Part shown: piece after piece, positions 1 through 4,494 of the stretch
Numbering within the stretch: the stretch's first letter is position 1
How the letters are laid out: every line of letters begins with the position of its first letter
NCBI GenBank assembly: GCA_017547345.1
Contig: JAFYPY010000072.1
Location: 1 to 5,271, forward strand
Origin: Bacillota bacterium
GTDB lineage: Bacteria; Bacillota_A; Clostridia; Peptostreptococcales; Anaerovoracaceae
Direction of reading: 5' to 3'
Length of the DNA stretch: 5,271 nucleotides
Notes under the pieces: generated by a model
What the model was told of the DNA's origin: nothing
Database searches by the model: none
Seen by the model: the letters and a program-made list of their open reading frames with translations, nothing else
Translations under genes and position numbers: made by a program

Positions 1-106
1 AATGGCAGAATATATTAAACCTGGGGACCATATGGTTATTAGTGCTGGTGTTCCAGTAGATATTCCAGGAAATACAAATATCATTAGAGTTTTAGAAGTA
101 AAATAA
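1..106 (+). CDS. pyk: Pyruvate kinase, C-terminal end (partial)
   Basis: This is the 3' end of a gene that enters from the left. The readable frame starts at base 2 and gives 34 residues before a TAA stop at 104-106. The peptide contains IKPGDHMVISAGVPV followed by GNTNIIRVLEV. This matches the last beta strands of the C-terminal domain of pyruvate kinase, which typically ends in a KxGDxVVxTAGxPxGxxGxTNxxKV pattern. Pyruvate kinase transfers phosphate from phosphoenolpyruvate to ADP in the final step of glycolysis, in the cytoplasm. The protein stops at the normal domain end, so it lacks the extra C-terminal PEP-utiliser-like domain found in Bacillus-type enzymes. The catalytic domains lie outside the window. 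The identification rests on a short but characteristic tail. The gene converges on spoVG and shares a terminator with it. Confidence 0.85.
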   Translation, partial: MAEYIKPGDHMVISAGVPVDIPGNTNIIRVLEVK

Positions 107-143
107 TATGAATCAAATATAATAACAATCAAAAATAAAAAAT

Positions 144-169
144 GAAGCCTCAATTTTGTGTGAGGCTTC
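144..169. terminator. Bidirectional intrinsic terminator between pyk and spoVG
   Basis: A perfect 9-bp inverted repeat has GAAGCCTCA at 144-152 and TGAGGCTTC at 161-169, around an 8-nt loop. On the plus strand it is followed by a T-rich run (TATTTTTATT). On the minus strand it is followed by the complement of the A-rich stretch 131-143, which is also T-rich. It lies 37 nt after the pyruvate kinase stop and 5 nt after the spoVG stop on the opposite strand. One hairpin can therefore end transcription of both convergent genes. Confidence 0.9.
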
Positions 170-174
170 TATTT

Positions 175-462
175 TTATTGTTCTTTGGCAACTGATTTAT
201 CTTCTTCAGCTAGTAACTTTTCGTATTCAGCAAAGATAGCATCTTTAATCTTATTACGAGTTTCAGAAAGAATAGGATGTGCAATATCCCTAAAGTCACC
301 TTCGCTCATTTTTCTGCTAGGCATTGCGATGAAAAGACCATTTTGTCCATCGATAATCTTTATGTCATGAACAACGAATTCGTTGTCAAAAGTGATAGAA
401 ACAATTGCTTTCATCTTTCCTTCTTCCGCTACTTTTCTGATTCTAACATCAGTAATATTCAT
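175..462 (-). CDS. spoVG: SpoVG family nucleic-acid-binding regulator
   Basis: A 95-residue protein that aligns along its length with Bacillus subtilis SpoVG (about 97 residues). It opens with [11 protein letters not shown]. The family core [20 protein letters not shown] is at residues 25-44, AMPSRK at 46-51 and DIAHPI at 59-64, followed by a helical, charged C-terminus. SpoVG proteins are small site-specific DNA- and RNA-binding regulators. They were first described in sporulation and asymmetric septation, but are also present in non-sporulating Firmicutes, so the gene does not prove sporulation. A longer reading from base 495 would add 11 residues. It is unlikely because it begins at about the predicted transcription start and has no ribosome binding site. 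The chosen ATG at 462-460 follows GGAAGGTGG and gives the conserved N-terminus. In Bacillus spoVG lies directly upstream of glmU in the same direction. Here it is divergent from the murC-glmU run. Confidence 0.95.
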   Translation of the reverse strand: MNITDVRIRKVAEEGKMKAIVSITFDNEFVVHDIKIIDGQNGLFIAMPSRKMSEGDFRDIAHPILSETRNKIKDAIFAEYEKLLAEEDKSVAKEQ

Positions 463-467
463 TTTTT

Positions 468-476
468 CCACCTTCC
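468..476 (-). promoter_or_regulatory. spoVG ribosome binding site
   Basis: On the minus strand GGAAGGTGG ends 5 nt before the ATG at 462-460. It resembles the AGGAGG anti-16S sequence and decides the start codon in favour of the 95-residue protein. Confidence 0.8.
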
Positions 477-500
477 TTATACAGCACTTTAACAAAGTAT

Positions 501-529
501 AGTATATAATATGGGACTTTAGTTTGCAA
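501..529 (-). promoter_or_regulatory. Predicted SigA-type promoter for spoVG
   Basis: On the minus strand, TTGCAA (529-524) and TATACT (506-501) are separated by exactly 17 nt. Each differs from the housekeeping consensus (TTGACA, TATAAT) at one or two positions. Transcription would begin near 495-492, leaving a leader of about 30 nt that contains the ribosome binding site. In B. subtilis spoVG uses the alternative factor SigH. This site looks like a housekeeping promoter instead, although a SigH site cannot be excluded by eye. Confidence 0.7.
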
Positions 530-537
530 CCATAATC

Positions 538-610
538 TTCTATATACTGTCAAAATATGTCAATGAGAGTCGACGGAAATCAAGGAAAAATAACAGTATT
601 ATATATAGAA
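538..610. repeat. Imperfect inverted repeat in the spoVG-murC divergent spacer
   Basis: The left arm, TTCTATATACTGT at 538-550, has as its reverse complement ACAGTAT plus ATAGAA. Both halves occur in order at 593-599 and 605-610, split by five extra bases (TATAT, 600-604). The arms enclose 42 nt. The sequence is AT-rich, so part of the match could be chance. The 7-bp ATACTGT / ACAGTAT core is exact. It lies between the two divergent promoters, where an operator would be expected, but no known regulator site was recognised. Confidence 0.35.
548..563. repeat. Direct repeat TGTCAA-N4-TGTCAA between divergent promoters
   Basis: Two identical hexamers, TGTCAA at 548-553 and 558-563, are spaced 10 bp start to start, one turn of the helix. 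They lie about 20 bp upstream of the spoVG -35 element. Read on the minus strand each is TTGACA, but no acceptable -10 box lies 16-18 nt downstream of either copy. They are therefore unlikely to be promoter elements. TGTCAAA is one base away from the Spo0A-box heptamer TGTCGAA. A regulator binding site is inference only. Confidence 0.4.
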
Positions 611-637
611 AAAAAACTAAAAATAATGGTAAATGTA

Positions 638-667
638 TAGGCATTTTATAAATTATTATGATATAAT
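638..667 (+). promoter_or_regulatory. Predicted extended -10 promoter for murC and the operon
   Basis: A perfect TATAAT at 662-667 is preceded by TG at 659-660 with one base between, giving the extended -10 form TGnTATAAT. A moderate -35 match, TAGGCA (4 of 6), lies at 638-643 with an 18-nt spacer. The extended -10 would compensate for the weaker -35. Transcription would start near 674, leaving a leader of about 35 nt before murC. It is the only clear plus-strand promoter upstream of the gene run and probably drives murC to mfd. Confidence 0.7.
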
Positions 668-694
668 AATTTAGGTTATTATGTCATTAAATAC

Positions 695-700
695 GGAGGA
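695..700 (+). promoter_or_regulatory. murC ribosome binding site
   Basis: GGAGGA lies 8 nt before the ATG at 709. It is a near-perfect Shine-Dalgarno sequence and fixes the murC start. Confidence 0.85.
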
Positions 701-708
701 CAATCGGA

Positions 709-2085
709 ATGATTGATTTATCAAAATATAAAACAATACATTGTATCGGTATAGGTGGAATTGGTTTGTCTGCCATTGCTGATATTTTACTTTCAAGAGG
801 TTATTCAGTTACAGGTTCTGATATGAAAGAGTCTGATATTACAACGAATCTTGCAACAAGAGGAGCAAGAATCTATATAGGACACAAAGCAGAGAATGTT
901 GAAAACGCTGATTTAATCGTATATTCAGCAGCAGTAAGCATGGAGAATCCTGAGCTTGCATATGCAGCTGCTAACAATATCCCGGCAATTACAAGAGCAG
1001 AGATGCTTGGAATTTTAATGGATGAATACGAAAACAGCATAGCTATTTCTGGAACACATGGCAAGACTACAACTACTTCTATGGTTTCTCTTATTCTAGA
1101 GAATGCGAAGGTTGAACCTACAATTTTAGTGGGTGGCAACCTTGCAGAGATCGGTGGTAATGTTAAGGTTGGGCATAGCAAGTATTTTGTAACAGAAGCT
1201 TGTGAATATATGGACAGCTTCCTTAGCCTAAGACCTAGAATCGAAGTTATCCTTAATATCGACTCTGATCACCTTGACTACTTTAAGGATATTGACCATA
1301 TCGTTAGTTCTTTCGACAAGTTTGCAAGACTTGTTCCTGACAACGGCCTTATCGTTGCCTATGAAGCTAATCCTTTCGTAAATCAAGTTATCAAAAACTT
1401 GAACAATGTTGTTACATTCGGATTCAACGATGGGTGCACTTACTGTGCAGAGGACGTGGTGTTTAACGAAAACGGCTTACCTTCATTTAATGTTAAGAAG
1501 GAAGGCGAAGTGCTAGCAAGAGTGCAGCTTTCAGTTCCGGGAGAGCATAACATCTTGAATTCAATGGCAGCTTTTGCATGTTGCCATAGCCTAGGAATAG
1601 ATGCGAATATTATAGCTGAGACACTTCATAAATACCATGGAACGCAGAGAAGATTCGACATTATCGGAACCACTAAGGTTGGTGTAAAGGTGGTAGACGA
1701 TTATGCGCATCATCCTACAGAAATCAAGGCTACCCTTTCTGCTTGTATGAATGTGCCTCATAATAAGTTGTGGTGCTTATTCCAGCCACACACATACACG
1801 AGAACTTTAGCGCTATTTGATGAGTTCGCAGAATCTTTTGACAAGGTAGATGAACTTATAATTGCTGAGATTTATGCAGCGAGAGAAAAGAACATTTACA
1901 AGATTTCTTCCGCGCAGCTAGCTGACAAGATTAAGGAACTTCACCCTGAAAAGAGTGTTAGATATATCGAAGACTTCCAAGGCATCGCGGACTATGTAAA
2001 GGCGAATGCTGAGAGAGGAGATTTAGTTCTAACTATGGGTGCAGGCGATATTTATAAAGTTGGAGACCTAATTTTAGAGGACTAG
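709..2085 (+). CDS. murC: UDP-N-acetylmuramate--L-alanine ligase (MurC)
   Basis: A 458-residue cytoplasmic Mur ligase, of normal length for MurC. It joins L-alanine to UDP-N-acetylmuramic acid using ATP, the first amino-acid addition in peptidoglycan precursor synthesis. The N-terminal Rossmann-like domain carries the UDP-binding glycine motif GIGGIG at residues 14-19. The central ATPase domain has the P-loop GTHGKTT at 115-121, EACEY at 163-167 and NIDSDHLDYF at 183-192 (its His188 is typical of the metal and nucleotide site), then GEHNILN at 278-284. The C-terminal domain has GTQRRF at 311-316, DDYAHHPTE at 330-338, QPHTYTRT at 359-366 and TMGAGDI at 442-448. The DDYAHHP and HTYTRT motifs favour MurC over MurD, MurE or MurF. 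All expected motifs are present, so the enzyme should be active. It is the first gene after the predicted promoter and lies 22 nt before the acetyltransferase gene. Confidence 0.97.
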   Translation: MIDLSKYKTIHCIGIGGIGLSAIADILLSRGYSVTGSDMKESDITTNLATRGARIYIGHKAENVENADLIVYSAAVSMENPELAYAAANNIPAITRAEMLGILMDEYENSIAISGTHGKTTTTSMVSLILENAKVEPTILVGGNLAEIGGNVKVGHSKYFVTEACEYMDSFLSLRPRIEVILNIDSDHLDYFKDIDHIVSSFDKFARLVPDNGLIVAYEANPFVNQVIKNLNNVVTFGFNDGCTYCAEDVVFNENGLPSFNVKKEGEVLARVQLSVPGEHNILNSMAAFACCHSLGIDANIIAETLHKYHGTQRRFDIIGTTKVGVKVVDDYAHHPTEIKATLSACMNVPHNKLWCLFQPHTYTRTLALFDEFAESFDKVDELIIAEIYAAREKNIYKISSAQLADKIKELHPEKSVRYIEDFQGIADYVKANAERGDLVLTMGAGDIYKVGDLILED

Positions 2086-2107
2086 ACCAAGAGATGGGAG
2101 GCAACTT

Positions 2108-2806
2108 ATGTTTTTAGAAGAAATGGAAAAGAAGAGAGCAAAGAGACTAGAAATCATCGAAAAGCATGTAAACAATGGAGTTAGATTCGTGGACGAATTC
2201 CAGGCGTATATCGATGAGAATGTAATAATTGGAGAAGGGACTTTAATAGGACCTTGTGTAACATTAGAGGGTGATACAGTAATCGGTAAGAATTGTTTCA
2301 TCGGTCAAAATACTGTAATTAAAGATTCAAAGATTGACGATGATGTTAACATCAAAAGCTCTGTAATCACAGAGAGTACAGTTGGCAGCGGCACGTCTGT
2401 TGGGCCATTTGCTTATTTAAGACCTAATAGCCATATTGGCAAGGATTGTAAAGTTGGAGATTTCGTAGAAGTAAAGAATTCAACTATGGGTGATGGCGCA
2501 AAGGCTTCTCACCTAACATATATAGGCGACTCCGATGTTGGAGCAAAAGTAAACTTAGGATGCGGCGTTGTATTTGTAAACTATGATGGTTCTAAAAAGT
2601 ATCGTAGCGTAGTTGAAGACGGCGCGTTCATAGGATGTAACAGCAACCTTGTTTCTCCTGTAAGAGTTGGACAAGGAGCATATATTGCAGCGGGCAGTAC
2701 GGTAACTGAAGATGTGGAAGGGGATGCATTATTCATTGCTCGTGCAAAAGGCACTAAGAAGCCTGATTGGGTTTCTGCTAAGGGTATTTTGAACAAGAAA
2801 AAATAG
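2108..2806 (+). CDS. glmU: GlmU acetyltransferase domain alone (no uridylyltransferase domain)
   Basis: A 232-residue protein matching only the second half of the bifunctional enzyme GlmU (usually about 450-460 residues). That half acetylates glucosamine-1-phosphate with acetyl-CoA on the way to UDP-GlcNAc. Residues 1-37 resemble the GlmU linker (a charged helix, then EKHVNNGVRFVDEFQAYID). From about 38 onward the chain is a hexapeptide-repeat left-handed beta-helix. By eye alignment with E. coli GlmU at a constant offset of 228, the active-site residues are kept: Arg105 (R333), Lys123 (K351), His135 (H363), Tyr138 (Y366), Asn149 (N377), Lys164 (K392) and Arg212 (R440). Motifs LRPN, SHLTYIGD, NLGCG and NYDGSKKY are clear. 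The N-terminal nucleotidyltransferase half, with its GxGTRM motif, is missing. Only 22 nt separate this gene from murC, so it was not lost to a local frameshift. A GGGAGG site 6 nt before the ATG supports the start. A separate uridylyltransferase is presumably encoded elsewhere. A related acetyltransferase with another sugar substrate is a less likely alternative. Confidence 0.88.
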   Translation: MFLEEMEKKRAKRLEIIEKHVNNGVRFVDEFQAYIDENVIIGEGTLIGPCVTLEGDTVIGKNCFIGQNTVIKDSKIDDDVNIKSSVITESTVGSGTSVGPFAYLRPNSHIGKDCKVGDFVEVKNSTMGDGAKASHLTYIGDSDVGAKVNLGCGVVFVNYDGSKKYRSVVEDGAFIGCNSNLVSPVRVGQGAYIAAGSTVTEDVEGDALFIARAKGTKKPDWVSAKGILNKKK

Positions 2807-2834
2807 TTTAGTCACAAAATTTTAGTCACAAATT
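2807..2834 (+). repeat. 14-bp tandem repeat in the glmU-prs spacer
   Basis: Immediately after the glmU stop codon, TTTAGTCACAAAAT (2807-2820) is followed directly by TTTAGTCACAAATT (2821-2834), identical at 13 of 14 positions. The rest of the 65-nt spacer is AT-rich, shows no hairpin, and ends in the prs ribosome binding site. The repeat may be a simple slippage duplication or a two-site binding element; the sequence does not decide. Confidence 0.75.
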
Positions 2835-2856
2835 AATTTAGTTTTTTATTTAAGAA

Positions 2857-2864
2857 GGCGAGGT
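2857..2864 (+). promoter_or_regulatory. prs ribosome binding site (supports a TTG start)
   Basis: GGCGAGGT lies 7 nt before TTG at 2872. An in-frame TAA at 2851-2853 rules out an upstream start, and the first in-frame ATG is codon 28, inside conserved sequence. This site is what supports the non-ATG start. Confidence 0.75.
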
Positions 2865-2871
2865 AAACAAA

Positions 2872-3819
2872 TTGAAAAGCGGAAATTATGCTGATTACAA
2901 AATCTTTGCATGTAACTCAAACCCAGAATTAGCACAGAAGATTGCAGATATTATGGGTAAGCCATTAGGAAAGGCTGTAGTAACTAAGTTCTCCGATGGC
3001 GAAATTTCAGTAAACATTTTAGAATCTGTTAGAGGACAGGATATTTATGTAATCCAGTCAACTAACAACCCTGTAAACGACAACTTAATGGAACTACTAA
3101 TTATGATTGATGCTCTTAAGAGAGCTTCTGCAGGCAGAATCAATGCGGTTATCCCTTACTATGGATATGCTAGACAGGATAGAAAGGCTAAGGCTAGAGA
3201 TCCAATCACAGCTAAGTTAGTAGCAGACTTAATCGTAGCTGCAGGCGCAGATAGAGTTCTTACTATGGACCTACATGCTAATCAAATTCAGGGCTATTTC
3301 AACATTCCGGTAGACCATCTTGTTGGAATGCCAATCCTCGCAAAGCACTTAATAGAAGAACACATGGAAGACCTTGTGGTAGTTTCTCCTGACCATGGTA
3401 GTGTAACAAGAGCAAGAAACTTAGCTCAGATGCTAAACTGCCCAATCGCTATTATTGACAAGAGAAGACCTGAACCTAACAAGAGTGAAATCATGAATAT
3501 CATCGGTAATATTGATGGCAAGAACTGCATTATTATCGACGACATGATTGACACTGCAGGTACAATCTGTAACGCGGCTAACGCAATCAAGGCTTTAGGT
3601 GCAAAGTCCGTAAGAGCTGCGGCAACTCACGCTATTCTTTCCGGTCCAGCGGTAGAAAGATTAGAAGCTTCCGCAATCGAAGAACTAGTTCTTTTAGACA
3701 CAGTTCCATTGCCAGAAGAAAAGAAGTTAGACAAGATGTCCTTCTTATCAGTTGCTCCACTATTTGCTGAAGCTATGTCCAGAATCTTTAACAACGGTTC
3801 TGTAAGTGACCTATTCTAA
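2872..3819 (+). CDS. prs: Ribose-phosphate pyrophosphokinase (PRPP synthetase)
   Basis: A 315-residue cytoplasmic class I PRPP synthetase of normal length. It transfers pyrophosphate from ATP to ribose-5-phosphate to make PRPP, the precursor for purines, pyrimidines, histidine, tryptophan and NAD. The N-terminal half carries FSDGE at residues 40-44 and the ATP-binding loop [11 protein letters not shown] at 95-105. [11 protein letters not shown] at 133-143 holds the metal-binding His135. The C-terminal half has [13 protein letters not shown] at 170-182 and the PRPP-binding loop [11 protein letters not shown] at 221-231. All catalytic signatures are intact. The start is TTG at 2872, the only possible start after an in-frame stop at 2851 that keeps the conserved N-terminal strand ([13 protein letters not shown]). 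TTG usually lowers translation. The gene follows glmU and precedes pth, as in the Bacillus glmU-prs-(ctc)-pth order, but no ctc (ribosomal protein bL25 family) gene is present. Confidence 0.97.
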   Translation: MKSGNYADYKIFACNSNPELAQKIADIMGKPLGKAVVTKFSDGEISVNILESVRGQDIYVIQSTNNPVNDNLMELLIMIDALKRASAGRINAVIPYYGYARQDRKAKARDPITAKLVADLIVAAGADRVLTMDLHANQIQGYFNIPVDHLVGMPILAKHLIEEHMEDLVVVSPDHGSVTRARNLAQMLNCPIAIIDKRRPEPNKSEIMNIIGNIDGKNCIIIDDMIDTAGTICNAANAIKALGAKSVRAAATHAILSGPAVERLEASAIEELVLLDTVPLPEEKKLDKMSFLSVAPLFAEAMSRIFNNGSVSDLF

Positions 3820-3823
3820 CAAT

Positions 3824-3841
3824 TGTCGAATTAGTGTCGAA
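3824..3841 (+). promoter_or_regulatory. Tandem TGTCGAA heptamers (Spo0A-box-like) in the prs-pth spacer
   Basis: Two exact copies of TGTCGAA, at 3824-3830 and 3835-3841, are 11 bp apart start to start and in the same orientation, within a 57-nt spacer. TGTCGAA is the established core of the Spo0A box in Firmicutes, and tandem boxes on one face of the helix are typical of real sites. Against this, the same heptamer occurs in reverse orientation twice inside murC (1312-1318 and 1654-1660), where TTC GAC codons explain it. No promoter was recognised next to the pair. The sequence is certain; the function is only suggested. Confidence 0.35.
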
Positions 3842-3876
3842 AACTTATTAAACTTCCAAGAAAGGATTTATAAACT

Positions 3877-4494
3877 ATGTACATAATCGTAGGGCTGGGC
3901 AATCCCGGCAAACAGTACGAGAATACTCGTCACAATATGGGATTCTTAGCAGTTGATCTTTTGGCGGAAAAATATAATATCGATGTAAATAAGATTAAAT
4001 TTAAGTCTTTGGTCGGCGAAGGTAGAATCGCCGGCCAAAAGGTCTTATTGGTAAAGCCACAGACATATATGAACTTAAGTGGTGAAGCAGTAAGACAGGC
4101 CATGGACTTTTATAAGATTGACCCAGAAGAACTTATTGTGATTTACGATGATATCGATATTCCTACAGGTACTTTCCGTATCAGAAAGAAGGGAAGTCCT
4201 GGAACTCATAATGGTATGAGAAACATTTTCCAGCATATTCAGACTAATGATTTTCCTAGGATAAGAGTTGGGATTGGTTCCGGCAAAAAGGAAAACTTAA
4301 TCGGATATGTTACAGGAGGCATCAGCAAGAGTGAACAGGAAGTACTGGCAGATGTACTAAAAAATTCTGCAGATGCAGCAGCTTGCATTATCGAAAAAGG
4401 CATAGATAAGGCCATGAACGAATACAATGTAAGACCAAACAAAGAAAAGAAAGAGAAAAAAGCAGTAGAGGAAATAGAACCTAAAAATGATTAA
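3877..4494 (+). CDS. pth: Peptidyl-tRNA hydrolase
   Basis: A 205-residue bacterial-type peptidyl-tRNA hydrolase, slightly longer than the usual 185-195 because of a lysine- and glutamate-rich tail (about 190-205). It cleaves the ester bond of peptidyl-tRNAs dropped by ribosomes and so recycles tRNA in the cytoplasm. The N-terminal signature VGLGNPGKQYENTRHNMGF covers residues 5-23, with Asn9 and catalytic His19. TYMNLSG at 63-69 contains Asn66. YDDIDIP at 90-96 contains Asp91, which pairs with catalytic Asp93 of E. coli. GSPGTHNGM at 106-114 contains Asn112. All active-site residues are present. AAAGGA lies 10 nt before the ATG. The stop codon overlaps the mfd start by 8 nt, consistent with coupled translation. 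In Bacillus the equivalent gene (spoVC) also lies just upstream of mfd. Confidence 0.97.
   Translation: MYIIVGLGNPGKQYENTRHNMGFLAVDLLAEKYNIDVNKIKFKSLVGEGRIAGQKVLLVKPQTYMNLSGEAVRQAMDFYKIDPEELIVIYDDIDIPTGTFRIRKKGSPGTHNGMRNIFQHIQTNDFPRIRVGIGSGKKENLIGYVTGGISKSEQEVLADVLKNSADAAACIIEKGIDKAMNEYNVRPNKEKKEKKAVEEIEPKND

Noticed and set aside
185..492. Two plus-strand open frames (185-370 and 277-492) lying over spoVG.
   Set aside because: Both are antisense to a confidently identified gene, lack ribosome binding sites and resemble no known protein.
175..495. A longer 106-residue reading of spoVG starting at 495.
   Set aside because: Its start lies at the predicted transcription start, it has no ribosome binding site, and the extra 11 residues are not part of the SpoVG family. 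The ATG at 462 has a good site and the conserved N-terminus.
505..510. Plus-strand TATAAT as a -10 box for an upstream murC promoter.
   Set aside because: There is no reasonable -35 element upstream. The motif arises from the AT-rich complement of the spoVG -10 region.
548..563. The two TTGACA hexamers on the minus strand as -35 boxes for spoVG.
   Set aside because: No recognisable -10 box lies 16-18 nt downstream of either, whereas TTGCAA-17-TATACT closer to the gene is a good promoter.
1312..1660. TTCGACA heptamers at 1312-1318 and 1654-1660 as Spo0A boxes.
   Set aside because: They lie inside murC and are explained by Phe-Asp codons in conserved protein sequence.
2108..2806. The short glmU as a pseudogene of the full-length enzyme.
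   Set aside because: The frame is intact, has its own strong ribosome binding site, keeps the active-site residues, and shows no remnant of the N-terminal domain upstream.
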